From contig NZ_LMFO01000030.1 in assembly GCF_001426865.1 (NCBI RefSeq), positions 160,652 through 224,651 on the forward strand: 64,000 nucleotides of DNA, given 5' to 3'. How positions within the stretch are numbered: position 1 is the stretch's first letter; the number at the start of each line of letters is the position of its first letter. This stretch comes from Paenibacillus sp. Root52. Lineage in GTDB: Bacteria > Bacillota > Bacilli > Paenibacillales > Paenibacillaceae. The notes below the pieces were generated by a model. The model was not told where the DNA came from and ran no database searches. It saw nothing but the letters and a program-made list of their open reading frames with translations. The translations under genes and the position numbers were made by a program. Below, one piece after another: positions 43,734 to 52,532 of the stretch.

Positions 43734-44044
43734 TACGGTTCTCTCCCTAATCAATATGTAGTTCTCTAATTATACGGTGAGGATGTCATATTTTGTATTA
43801 ACCCAAAGTCTATATTTTCCAATCATTCAATAGAGGCATATGTCCTAGAATGGGTCAGTGGAAGATTCATAATGCACTACATAAGCATGCAAATGCCAAA
43901 ATACTCCTACTTGCGAAATGTAAAATTTATCAGGAGAAGAGGATCATCTTCAATAATAAAGATATTCATATCCAATCTTAGCCCTCTTTTCAATTCCAGC
44001 CCCCTATTTTTGGATAAAAAGGATAGCTGAAAAATATTTTAAAT

Positions 44045-44090
44045 TTAAAACGCTTTCCTTACTGTAGGTTTATATTATATCTGCCGATAT
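44045..44090 (+). promoter_or_regulatory. SigmaD-like promoter and cre-like site of the chemotaxis receptor gene
   Basis: GCCGATAT (44083-44090) is the perfect -10 box of motility sigma factor SigD; the -35 region at 14-bp spacing reads TAGG against consensus TAAA. TTAAAACGCTTTCC (44045-44058) matches 12 of 14 cre positions. Chemoreceptor genes are usual SigD targets. Confidence 0.5.
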
Positions 44091-44150
44091 AGAATTAACC
44101 CATATGAAGTGGGCTTTAATAATGACCTAAAATGGATGGTGAATGTATTG

Positions 44151-46208
44151 AATTTAATCGCTAAGGCGAGAGAGCGAATGGCCAACATGTCGTTCAAAGT
44201 AAAACTGCCGCTGATGATCAGTGTGGTGGTATGTATCGTACTGGCCGCTACAGCTGTGCTGTGTTACAAGGTGGCCGAAAGCATCACAATGGACAAAAGT
44301 AAAGATGAGATTCGAGCAACCTCTGATCGGGTGGGGGAGGGGTTATTTGCTACATTAAGTATGGAGGAACAATCAACATTTCTTATTACCACACACGGAA
44401 TCTTTCGGGATTTGTTAGACATTCGAAATCAAGAAGGACAAAATACAGAAGCTTTTTTTGCGGACAATAGTGAAATGATAGATCAAGCGAATGGAATACT
44501 GGCGGATAATCTGGCAGGTATGGAGGGCAATAGTACCATAATCTTGCTGGATCGTAGCGGGGTCGTGGTAGCATCGAACAATCCCGAAGCGCTTCAGGGG
44601 GATCGGGCAGATCGTTTGTATTTCCAACAAGCCATGGAAGGCAAGAACATCATCAGTGAGGGGGTAATCTCGAAGTCGTTAGGAACACTGGGCAACGTCT
44701 TCGCTATGCCAATCTATGATGAGAATAATCAAGTGCTGGGCATACTCACTTCGGTGGTATCCACTGCGTTCTTTGTAGATCAACTGCAGAGTATTAAAAT
44801 TAATGACGCTGGAAAAGTCATTGTTCTGGATCGTGTAGGAACGATAATTTACCATTCAGCAGATGAGAAATTGATTAGCCAGAAGATGGCAGATGGGGAA
44901 TATCAGTCGTTGGTTGATCTGCCTGCAAGTGATCAACTGCAACAGGGTGAGGTCAGCACTGACGATAAAGTCGTATTTTACTCCAAGATCCCAAGATCCG
45001 ATTGGACGATTATTGTGGAGGATAGCTACGAGGATGTAAAGAAACCATTAACTGCGATGGCAAACAAGATGTATATCGTTCTTTTTGCTGCAATTGCTGT
45101 CTCGATCGTATCGGGCATCTTGATCTCGCGCATGGTAACCAAGCCAATCAGCCGTCTGACTGTCCTGTTCAGACAACTTGCGGGTGGTGACTTGACCGTT
45201 CAAGCACAGGGAAAATACAGCGGTGAATTCAAGGAATTGGTCGATAGCTTTAATGCTATGGCACAAGGCAATAAACAATTAATCTCCAGGATGAATCATT
45301 CCATTGGAGTCCTGAATACCAGCACGACTGAGTTAGACCGTTCCACACAGCAGACGTCAGCATCGATTGCTGATACAACTACAACAGCCGTGGAAATCTC
45401 GCGCGCTATGGAGTCTCAGGCGAATGATACCGAAGCGATTGTTAATAAATTCATGAACGTAGGCGACAAGATCGCGAGTGTGAACGAAATGTCACAAGAA
45501 GTGAAGCAGAAGGCGGATGGCATTACAGATGCTTTCAAGAATAACCATGCCGTAATTGATGCACTCATTATGGTCAATGATCAGAATGAGGCTGAAGTGC
45601 ACAATATTTCGCAGACAACCCTTCAGCTTGCGGAGAGTTCTTCCGATATTCATCAGATCACGGGTACTATCTCGGAGATTGCGACGCAGACGAAGCTGTT
45701 AGCACTCAATGCATCCATTGAAGCAGCGAGAGCAGGGGAGCATGGACGCGGCTTCGCCGTAGTGGCATCCGAGATTCGCAAGCTTGCGGAGCAGACCACT
45801 TCCCAATCAGAGAATATTAGCCGCATTGTGACCCAGACGATTGAGCATGTGGAGCAAAATAACCGCAGCGTTCAAGCGATTGAGACGATTACGGAGCAAC
45901 AGAAGCATAGCGTGAATCAGACGAAGCAGACCTTTAATTTCGTCACAGAGCATATGAATGATCTCATGGATCAGGTCCAAGCCATTGCCTCCCAGATTGA
46001 ATCCATTGAACGAGATAAAGATGACGTCTTGGGTGCGGCACAGAACTTGTCCGCTTCAGGTGAGGAAGTATCCGCTTCTGTGGAGGAAGTGACCGCGACG
46101 ATGCAGGAACAGTCTGGCATGACAGGGCATCTTGCCGAGATGGTGGACACGATTAATGGTCTAACGGAGCAACTTGCTGCTGAATCAGCGAAGTTTAAAA
46201 CGGAATAG
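44151..46208 (+). CDS. Methyl-accepting chemotaxis protein
   Basis: A ~685-residue chemoreceptor. A membrane span at ~18-40 is followed by an outside dCache-type ligand domain (~40-290; LLDRSGVVVASNNPEA, VLDRVGTIIYHS), a second span near 305, a HAMP domain and a signalling domain with the invariant tip ATQTKLLALNASIEAARAGE and GFAVVASEIRKLAEQ. The start is uncertain: TTG 44151 (GGTGA upstream) is preferred over a GTG at 44109, which lies only ~12 bases after the predicted transcription start. The ligand cannot be read from sequence. Confidence 0.93.
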   Translation, partial: NLIAKARERMANMSFKVKLPLMISVVVCIVLAATAVLCYKVAESITMDKSKDEIRATSDRVGEGLFATLSMEEQSTFLITTHGIFRDLLDIRNQEGQNTEAFFADNSEMIDQANGILADNLAGMEGNSTIILLDRSGVVVASNNPEALQGDRADRLYFQQAMEGKNIISEGVISKSLGTLGNVFAMPIYDENNQVLGILTSVVSTAFFVDQLQSIKINDAGKVIVLDRVGTIIYHSADEKLISQKMADGEYQSLVDLPASDQLQQGEVSTDDKVVFYSKIPRSDWTIIVEDSYEDVKKPLTAMANKMYIVLFAAIAVSIVSGILISRMVTKPISRLTVLFRQLAGGDLTVQAQGKYSGEFKELVDSFNAMAQGNKQLISRMNHSIGVLNTSTTELDRSTQQTSASIADTTTTAVEISRAMESQANDTEAIVNKFMNVGDKIASVNEMSQEVKQKADGITDAFKNNHAVIDALIMVNDQNEAEVHNISQTTLQLAESSSDIHQITGTISEIATQTKLLALNASIEAARAGEHGRGFAVVASEIRKLAEQTTSQSENISRIVTQTIEHVEQNNRSVQAIETITEQQKHSVNQTKQTFNFVTEHMNDLMDQVQAIASQIESIERDKDDVLGAAQNLSASGEEVSASVEEVTATMQEQSGMTGHLAEMVDTINGLTEQLAAESAKFKTE

Positions 46209-46230
46209 TATGCTTAAATCGCAATGACAC

Positions 46231-46275
46231 AAAAACCTCCATTCCCATGTATGATAGGGATGGAGGTTTTTGGGT
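46231..46275. terminator. Bidirectional terminator
   Basis: AAAAACCTCCATTCCC (46231-46246) pairs with GGGATGGAGGTTTTT (46257-46271) with one bulged T, and T-runs lie on both sides. It separates the convergent chemoreceptor and YqkB-like genes. Confidence 0.85.
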
Positions 46276-46300
46276 TTTTGTGTATTTTTATGCTATATTT

Positions 46301-46663
46301 TTATCGTACATACCATGCAGTTGGCTGCGGAGCTACTTCTGCCGTGTCCCGAAGATCGTACACCTTCACATTGCTGCCATAGATCATGGAATCGCTGCAT
46401 AGGCGAAAGCAGGGGAAGCTGTTTTCCGACTGCAGGCGTAGGCTAGGTTCAAAATAAATTTGCTGCTGCTTGTTGATGAGAAAAGGGAGCGTACTGGATT
46501 CAATCGGGATGTCATCGCTGTCCGGTTCATTAACGATCAGGAGTACAGCAATACCGTCACATCCACATCCATCCGTGTCATAAAACAGCTTGAAATAGCC
46601 CGGCTGATCCTTGAGTTTTGCGCTAAGTCGTGACTCTGCCAATGGGCTAACCTGAATGATCAT
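46301..46663 (-). CDS. HesB/YqkB-like iron-sulfur biosynthesis family protein
   Basis: A 120-residue protein of the Fe-S_biosyn (A-type carrier-like) fold. The N-terminal stretch FKLFYDTDGCGCDGIAVLLI and the C-terminal FRLCSDSMIYGSNVKVYD correspond to B. subtilis YqkB. It keeps the CGC pair, but the C-terminal CxC of true A-type carriers (IscA/SufA) is absent, so assembly activity is doubtful. It stands alone, with a small inverted repeat 40 bp before its start. Confidence 0.8.
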   Translation of the reverse strand: MIIQVSPLAESRLSAKLKDQPGYFKLFYDTDGCGCDGIAVLLIVNEPDSDDIPIESSTLPFLINKQQQIYFEPSLRLQSENSFPCFRLCSDSMIYGSNVKVYDLRDTAEVAPQPTAWYVR

Positions 46664-46702
46664 ACAACGTTCACACTCCTCTAATCACCAATTGAATTCG
46701 CT

Positions 46703-46717
46703 TACATTAATAATGTA
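46703..46717. promoter_or_regulatory. Small inverted repeat TACATTA-A-TAATGTA
   Basis: Perfect 7-1-7 palindrome about 40 bp upstream of the YqkB-like gene start. AT-rich, so it may be chance or a regulator site. The rest of the 317-bp gap to the metallophosphoesterase gene shows nothing else I can identify. Confidence 0.35.
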
Positions 46718-46980
46718 TGGAGAATCACTGGCAAATAGAAGATGAAATCGAGAACGAAACGGATAAAAACAAATATGTATTGTCTTCATCACGCGAATCA
46801 TGAACAATACAAGAAGTAACCGTGGAAGACTCGGGTACTAAGTTAAGAAATAACGTAAAGATTTAACCGAGAGACAACTCATGAGCTAGCCCAACATATA
46901 GTTGAAGAAGTAGACTAAGGAGTAGTTCAGAAATAACAGGAAATAGTTAAGTCATTGTTAGGAGCAAGGAGGTATCATCA

Positions 46981-47931
46981 TTGAGAATTATTACGCTGCA
47001 AGAGCACCCGATTGAAACCTTTGGTTATCTAAATGCCGTCCCAGGCGGAGAAGTGCAAGCGGCACAACTGCCCATTTATCTTGGCACTATCTCAGGTCTT
47101 CCGAAAGGAATGGATGCGCTGATTGTAAGCTCGGATTTGCAGGGGATTGTGCCTCTGCCTTACGTCAGAGAGGATGCTAAGATCACTGCGGATTCAGACG
47201 TTCATATTTCTCCAGATATATCATCTCAAGATGAACGAACATTGAACATGGATGAGGATTGTTTACTAGGCGAGATGTTACCGGATTATGTGCGCTTGCT
47301 ACTTGAAGTGGAGATGCCTGAGATCGATCCGAATCGAGTGGGTGTTTTGCTATGTGGTGACCTATATGCCCGGCGCGGGAAAAGGGGAGCCAGCGGCAAT
47401 CCGGTTCCCGTCTGGCTTGCCTTCAGGGACGCCTTCGGCTGGGTTGCCGGCGTGGACGGCAACCATGATCTCACCGATGAGGCAGGCGCCCATCGGTTGC
47501 ACAGCGACACGGCTATCCACTACATGGATGCGCCTGTCGTGATTAACGCGAGCCTGCCCTTGGATGGGCTCGCGTCCTCTGCCGCCAGTCAGCCGCTACG
47601 CGTTGCTGGCCTCGGCGGCATCATCGGCAGGCCGGACAAGCCGAACCGGCTGCCGGAGAAGCAATACCTGCAATCCTTGAGCAAGCTGCTGAAGCAGCAG
47701 CCGGATTGCCTTTTACTGCACCAGAGCCCAGGCATTGCCGAGCTCGGGCTGAAGGGTGAAGCTTTGATCCGTCAGGCGTTGGAAGCCGGATCGGAAACGG
47801 TCGTGTTCTGCGGGCATACCCACTGGCAGACCTCGCTCGTGCAGCTAATCAATGGCACACAGATTGTGAATGCCGACAGTAAGCTGTTTATTTTTACAAG
47901 AGAGCAGGATGGAAAGACTGAGAAGGGTTAA
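46981..47931 (+). CDS. Metallophosphoesterase
   Basis: A 316-residue phosphoesterase with a TTG start set by AAGGAGG 9 bases upstream. Metal-site motifs: LLCGDLYARRG (~122), VAGVDGNHDLTDE (~154), HQSPG (~247) and FCGHTHWQ (~275). The first GDxH-type motif is shifted: the early SSDLQG does not fit the usual DxH. Roughly 47360-47830 is strikingly GC-rich against the AT-richer start and flanks, a sign of a recombinant segment. Substrate unknown. Confidence 0.85.
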   Translation: MRIITLQEHPIETFGYLNAVPGGEVQAAQLPIYLGTISGLPKGMDALIVSSDLQGIVPLPYVREDAKITADSDVHISPDISSQDERTLNMDEDCLLGEMLPDYVRLLLEVEMPEIDPNRVGVLLCGDLYARRGKRGASGNPVPVWLAFRDAFGWVAGVDGNHDLTDEAGAHRLHSDTAIHYMDAPVVINASLPLDGLASSAASQPLRVAGLGGIIGRPDKPNRLPEKQYLQSLSKLLKQQPDCLLLHQSPGIAELGLKGEALIRQALEAGSETVVFCGHTHWQTSLVQLINGTQIVNADSKLFIFTREQDGKTEKG

Positions 47932-47982
47932 AAGCATTCTCATGACATGGCAGGTGAGCCGCTCTGGCTCCAAAGTTGTGGA

Positions 47983-47998
47983 ATGAAACCCGTTTCAT
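47983..47998 (+). promoter_or_regulatory. LacI-type operator upstream of its own gene
   Basis: ATGAAACCCGTTTCAT is a near-perfect palindrome with arms TGAAAC/GTTTCA. The same motif recurs three times in front of the binding-protein gene downstream. Its right arm covers the -35 region for TATGAT (48016-48021), which predicts autorepression. Confidence 0.7.
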
Positions 47999-48057
47999 CG
48001 ATAATCCTTATCTGGTATGATAAGCAGGAAAATCAGTGAAAAAGGAAGGTTCTACAT

Positions 48058-49086
48058 ATGACACCAATTACGATATATGATATTGCCAAAGAGGCGAACG
48101 TATCTGTATCCACGGTTTCCCGGGTGCTGAATGATACGGCACCCGTACGTGCAAGCACGAGGGAAAAGATCATGTCGATTATCGCCAAGCACCAATTCCA
48201 ACCTAACGCCCAAGCGCGCAGTCTGATCAAAAAAGAAACAGGCACCATTGCGATCATTCTGCCAGATATTACGAATCCATTCTTCCCGGAAGTATTCTGG
48301 GGCGCAGAGAATGAGGCACGTGGTCTGGGATATACATTCTTTCTCTGCAACACCGCAGGCGATTACAATCGGGAGTCTGAATACCTGTCCATGCTGCGCG
48401 AGAAGCGGGTAGACGGTATTATTTTCCTAGGCGGGCGCATTAATATGCAGTCTTGTCCGGATGACATGGCTCAGGAATTGATTGATGTTGGCAAACGTAC
48501 GCCAATTGTACTGGTCAATGGCAATATTGCCAAAGGCGGGTTCCACCGCGTGTATACGGATGAAGGAGCTGGGGCGGCTCTAGCTGCTGAACATTTACTC
48601 GAACTGGGACATAAGGACATTGCATTTGTAGGTGGATTGAAGGAGTTAGCGACCACGATGGTTAAGGTCAAGGCTGTTCAGAAAAAGCTCCGTGAGCATG
48701 GGCTCGAAATCCCGAAGGACAGACTCTTATTGGGTAGCTTCTCCATTGATGACGGTAAGCGGGAGATGGCTAAGCTTCTGGAGTGTGATAATCCGCCAAC
48801 AGCAGTCATCTGCGTGAATGACAATACAGCGATTGGTGCAATGAAGACGACCATTGAGCACGGCTTATCCATACCGAGAGATATTTCGATCGTAGGTTTC
48901 GATGATACACCGCTTGCAAGTGCTGTGATTCCTGAACTTACAACCGTCTCACAGAACACGTATCAACTGGGCAAACTCGCGGTGGATAAGCTGCATGAGT
49001 TGATTAATCAGCGACAAGTGAAGAAGCAGACTGTCCTGCAACCAGAACTTATCATACGTCAAAGTACAGGGCCAGCACCACGATGA
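48058..49086 (+). CDS. LacI family transcriptional repressor
   Basis: A 342-residue repressor. The N-terminal HTH reads TIYDIAKEANVSVSTVSRVL, with the hinge helix following near residue 55; then a periplasmic-binding-protein-like effector domain with IAIILPDITNPFFPEV, DGIIFLGGR, GHKDIAFVGG and ISIVGFDDTPLASA. AAAGGAAGG precedes the ATG. Identical palindromes stand before this gene and the importer/GH30/GH35 operon downstream, so it is the probable local repressor, released by a sugar inducer. Confidence 0.93.
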   Translation: MTPITIYDIAKEANVSVSTVSRVLNDTAPVRASTREKIMSIIAKHQFQPNAQARSLIKKETGTIAIILPDITNPFFPEVFWGAENEARGLGYTFFLCNTAGDYNRESEYLSMLREKRVDGIIFLGGRINMQSCPDDMAQELIDVGKRTPIVLVNGNIAKGGFHRVYTDEGAGAALAAEHLLELGHKDIAFVGGLKELATTMVKVKAVQKKLREHGLEIPKDRLLLGSFSIDDGKREMAKLLECDNPPTAVICVNDNTAIGAMKTTIEHGLSIPRDISIVGFDDTPLASAVIPELTTVSQNTYQLGKLAVDKLHELINQRQVKKQTVLQPELIIRQSTGPAPR

Positions 49087-49106
49087 AAAGGGTTAGGTTC
49101 TCAAAA

Positions 49107-49144
49107 AGAAAGCGTTGACATTTTCTCTAAGGGTGAAATATAAT
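49107..49144 (+). promoter_or_regulatory. Promoter of the third importer/GH30/GH35 operon with cre-like overlap
   Basis: TTGACA (49115-49120) and TATAAT (49139-49144) are 18 bp apart, both perfect boxes. AGAAAGCGTTGACA (49107-49120) matches 12 of 14 cre positions and overlaps the -35 box, suggesting CcpA control on top of LacI control. Confidence 0.72.
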
Positions 49145-49154
49145 GAGTGCGTAA

Positions 49155-49170
49155 ATGAAACCCCTTTCAT
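49155..49170 (+). promoter_or_regulatory. LacI-type operator 2
   Basis: ATGAAACCCCTTTCAT, same motif as at 47983, beginning 10 bp after the -10 box and so lying over the first transcribed bases. Confidence 0.7.
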
Positions 49171-49201
49171 AAAGTGAATCGGGTTTTATGTTTCAGCTTA
49201 A

Positions 49202-49229
49202 TGAAACCCATTTCATGAAATGGGTTTCA
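49202..49229 (+). promoter_or_regulatory. Fused LacI-type operators 3 and 4 (28-bp perfect palindrome)
   Basis: TGAAACCCATTTCA (49202-49215) is directly followed by its exact reverse complement TGAAATGGGTTTCA (49216-49229), giving a perfect 28-bp palindrome. Each half is itself an operator-like site. It lies in the leader, 38 bp before the binding-protein start, and could also form an RNA hairpin. Confidence 0.7.
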
Positions 49230-49267
49230 ATGAAATAATCCATTCATTATCCAAGGGGGCGTACAGT

Positions 49268-50539
49268 ATGAGAAGAAGTTTAAAGGTCATTTCGTTATTG
49301 ATGCTGGTCATGGTATTTGGTCTGACAGCCTGTAGTAAAGGCGAGAATGGTGGAGCAAGCGGTTCGGAAGGTGGCAAGGTCGATCTAAGTATGACGATCT
49401 GGGGCTCAGAGGATGAGAAGAAGATTTATCAGGAACGGCTCGACATTGTGAAACAAACCTATCCGGACATTAACGTGAAGCTCAACGTTGTTGCAGGGGA
49501 TTATGACCAGAAGGTACAGACGATGATTGCCGGGGGTACTGCACCTGACATCATGATGATTGCCGAGAACTATCAGGCGTACGCCTCTAAGAATCAGATT
49601 ATTCCGCTCGATGACATGATCAAGGAGCACAATGTGAACATGTCAGAGCGTTATTCAGACGATATCGCGAATTTGATGAAATATGATGGCAAACAATTCG
49701 GACTGCCTGACCGCGCTGGCGCGATGGTGCTTTTCTATAACAAAGATCTGTTCGACAAGGCTGGTGTAGAATACCCAACCAAGGAATGGACACAAGAAGA
49801 TCTGCTGGCGGCAGCTCAGAAGCTGACCGTGCAAGAGAACGGCAAAACGGTTCAATGGGGCTACTATCCAGGTAGCTGGTGGCCGCAATGGATGCAATTA
49901 ATCTACCAGAACGGTGGCGGAATCTTCGACGAGAATGGTAAACCTTCGTTCAATACAGAGCCTGTCCGCAAAGCGTTGCAGTTCATGAATGACTTAACAT
50001 TCGTACACGGTGCAAGCCCGACACCAACGGAGATTGCGGATATGGGAAATATCGGTGCTGACCCACTATTTGCTCAAGGTAAAATTGCGATGGAAACGAC
50101 AGGATTCTGGAATATTGGTTCACTTGCTAAGGTAGAAGGCATCAACTGGGATATCTCTCCGATCTGGGGTGAGACCAATGCGTTCTTCAACGGCTTAACG
50201 ATTACGAATGCATCCAAACATAAAGAGGAAGCGTTCAAGGTGATCGAAGCACTCACTACACCTGAGGCTCAGATGCCAATGATCAAAGCAGGCCAAGATG
50301 CACCAGCAACGAAAGCAGGTCTATCTAGCGACGAGTTCCTTAATGCGGAATATGGTGGCAAAAAAATCAATATGGCTGCTTTCAGTGAATCTACCATTTA
50401 CGCTGAACCGTTCAATCCACAATGGAATGAAATGATGAAGCTGATCAATGACAAGCTGGGTGTGTATTTTAACAACAAAGCTTCACTCGATGATACCGTA
50501 AACGAGATTCAGAGTGGACTGGAAAGAATCTATAAATAG
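49268..50539 (+). CDS. Sugar ABC transporter substrate-binding lipoprotein
   Basis: A 423-residue CUT1 binding lipoprotein of ordinary length, with lipobox GLTAC (Cys22). The mature part has SMTIWGSEDEKKIYQ, AGGTAPDIMMIAENY and GAMVLFYNKDLFDKAGVEYP, typical of maltose-binding-protein-like receptors. The start MRRSLKV at 49268 is set by AAGGGGGCG; an ATG 16 codons earlier would lie inside the operator. Two permeases, a GH30 and a GH35 gene follow, which ties it to galactan-type oligosaccharide uptake. Confidence 0.92.
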   Translation: MRRSLKVISLLMLVMVFGLTACSKGENGGASGSEGGKVDLSMTIWGSEDEKKIYQERLDIVKQTYPDINVKLNVVAGDYDQKVQTMIAGGTAPDIMMIAENYQAYASKNQIIPLDDMIKEHNVNMSERYSDDIANLMKYDGKQFGLPDRAGAMVLFYNKDLFDKAGVEYPTKEWTQEDLLAAAQKLTVQENGKTVQWGYYPGSWWPQWMQLIYQNGGGIFDENGKPSFNTEPVRKALQFMNDLTFVHGASPTPTEIADMGNIGADPLFAQGKIAMETTGFWNIGSLAKVEGINWDISPIWGETNAFFNGLTITNASKHKEEAFKVIEALTTPEAQMPMIKAGQDAPATKAGLSSDEFLNAEYGGKKINMAAFSESTIYAEPFNPQWNEMMKLINDKLGVYFNNKASLDDTVNEIQSGLERIYK

Positions 50540-50592
50540 AAGTTGTTCAAGAGCGAACCTTTTGAACACGAACAAATAGATCGACAGGGGGA

Positions 50593-50627
50593 CAGACGGA
50601 ATTCGGCATGAACCCGGGTTTCGTCTG
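50593..50627 (+). promoter_or_regulatory. Intercistronic stem-loop after the third binding-protein gene
   Basis: CAGACG (50593-50598) pairs with CGTCTG (50622-50627), and the stem continues inward imperfectly (GAA with TTC). No T-run. It is in the same position as the hairpins at 2898 and 28314. Confidence 0.4.
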
Positions 50628-50653
50628 CTCGCTTTGTTATGGGAGGGCTTAAC

Positions 50654-51541
50654 GTGAAGAAAAAGGACGGGAAATGGTTTTATATCTTTATCTCGCCTTG
50701 GCTAATTGGTTTCCTAGGACTTACCCTGGGCCCGATTTTGTTTTCCATCTACATGAGCTTCACCAACTGGGACCTGTTCCAGTCCCCGAATTTCATCGGT
50801 ATTGATAACTACAAAATCTTGTTAACTGATGACCCGATCTTCTGGAAGTCGGTGGGTAACACCTTTTTCTATGCCTTGATATCGATACCACTTGGTATGT
50901 CCATCTCGCTCTGGATTGCCTATTATCTCAACAAGAAAATCAAAGGGATTACATTCTTCCGCATTCTGTTCTATCTACCTTCTGTCGTTCCAGTCGTAGC
51001 AAGCTCCTTGCTCTTTATCCACTTGCTTGCACCAACAGAGGGTTTAATTAACCAAGCGCTTGCTGTATTCGGTATTCAAGGTCCTGCTTGGCTTCTTGAT
51101 CCAAATTGGGTCAAACCTGCATTGATTCTCATGTCCTTATGGGGCGTTGGGGGCGGCGTGGTACTGCTGCTGGCGGGTATGAAAGGTATCCCTCAGGAGT
51201 TGTACGAGGCCGCTGCCATCGATGGAGCCAAAAGCTCGCAATCCTTCTTCCACATTACATTTCCGATGCTTACGCCTGTCATTTTCTTCAACCTGGTAAC
51301 AGGCATGATTGGCGCACTTCAGACATTCGCACAGGTATTTATCGTTACGGCGGGTGGGCCGGATAATTCTAGTCAGATGGTTGTGCCGTACCTGTTCCAG
51401 AACGCATTCCAGTTCTACAAAATGGGCTATGCATCCGCAATTGCGTGGGTATTATTCATCATCATCATGGCACTGACCCTGGTTGTGTTCCGTTCATCGG
51501 CGCTATGGGTGCACTACGAGGAGGGAAAAGCGAATGAGTAA
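50654..51541 (+). CDS. Sugar ABC transporter permease (MalF/AraP type)
   Basis: A 295-residue permease with six spans. The start is GTG 50654 (MKKKDGKWFYIFISPWLIG), set by GGGAGGG 6 bases before it; an ATG five codons upstream overlaps that site. FTNWDLFQSPNFIGIDNY is the conserved loop after span 1, and the EAA loop reads LYEAAAIDGAKSSQSFFHIT. It overlaps the next permease gene by 8 bp. Confidence 0.93.
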   Translation: MKKKDGKWFYIFISPWLIGFLGLTLGPILFSIYMSFTNWDLFQSPNFIGIDNYKILLTDDPIFWKSVGNTFFYALISIPLGMSISLWIAYYLNKKIKGITFFRILFYLPSVVPVVASSLLFIHLLAPTEGLINQALAVFGIQGPAWLLDPNWVKPALILMSLWGVGGGVVLLLAGMKGIPQELYEAAAIDGAKSSQSFFHITFPMLTPVIFFNLVTGMIGALQTFAQVFIVTAGGPDNSSQMVVPYLFQNAFQFYKMGYASAIAWVLFIIIMALTLVVFRSSALWVHYEEGKANE

Positions 51542-52379
51542 TCCATCCACTGTCGAGAAGACGATATCCTATATTTTTCTGATTCTGGTCGGGGTGCTTC
51601 TGGCTTCCCCTTTCCTGTACATGATCTCCATTGCACTGGCGAGTGACGCAACGACGGTAAAATCAGCCTTTACGTTTATTCCACTCGAATTTCAATGGTC
51701 GAACTTCTACACCATCTTTACGAATAACAATCTTGGTACTTATCTGAAAAACTCCATTATTATCACGGTATTCACGATTATCGGATCTGTATTGTCTGCA
51801 TCGATTGTATCGTATGGTTTCGCACGGATCAAAGCGAGAGGCAGTCGTTTCTTATTTATCGTGCTGCTCAGCACAATGATGATCCCGGGTGAGGTTACGA
51901 TGGTACCGCAATTTATCATCTTCCGCCATCTGGACTGGATTAATACCTTCTATCCACTGATCGTACCGAGCTTCTTCGCGGGTGCGTTCAACGTATTCCT
52001 GATCCGGCAATTTGTCATGAGCATTCCAAAATCACTGGATGAAGCAGCGATGATTGACGGCATGGGTCATCCGGGGATCTACTGGAAAATTATTATGCCG
52101 CTGACCTATCCAATATTGGCTGCTATCGCTATTTTCTCATTCTCCTACAACTGGGGTAACTTCATGGGGCCGCTCATTTATATCAATGACCCGGAGAAAA
52201 TGCCACTAGCCCTGGGTGTTCAACTTCTGACTACTGTTGGTGGTGGACAGATGCCACCATGGAACTTAGTCATGATCGCTTCCTTGTTCCTAACAATTCC
52301 GATGGTGCTCGTTTATCTATTCGGACAACGTTATGTCTATGAAGCAAACATTAGCGGAGGTAGCAGCGGTATCAAGTAA
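51534..52379 (+). CDS. Sugar ABC transporter permease (MalG/AraQ type)
   Basis: A 281-residue permease with six spans; its ATG overlaps the preceding stop by 8 bp with GAGGAGGG upstream. EAA loop: LDEAAMIDGMGHPGIYWKII. The C-terminus FGQRYVYEANISGGSSGIK is a variant of the usual end of MalG-type proteins. Forms the translocation channel with the preceding protein; the ATPase is not encoded here. Confidence 0.93.
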   Translation: MSNPSTVEKTISYIFLILVGVLLASPFLYMISIALASDATTVKSAFTFIPLEFQWSNFYTIFTNNNLGTYLKNSIIITVFTIIGSVLSASIVSYGFARIKARGSRFLFIVLLSTMMIPGEVTMVPQFIIFRHLDWINTFYPLIVPSFFAGAFNVFLIRQFVMSIPKSLDEAAMIDGMGHPGIYWKIIMPLTYPILAAIAIFSFSYNWGNFMGPLIYINDPEKMPLALGVQLLTTVGGGQMPPWNLVMIASLFLTIPMVLVYLFGQRYVYEANISGGSSGIK

Positions 52380-52532
52380 CGAAAGTGGTATAGCGCGACA
52401 TTGCTAACGTGTGCAGCCTCAAAGAAACAGTTTAACGTTAGGCAACCAAATGTATAGACAAACAAGTGTCAGACACACAAAGGTGACTACACATGCACGA
52501 TCGGTGCACTTGGAGAGAGGATTGTGTGAACC

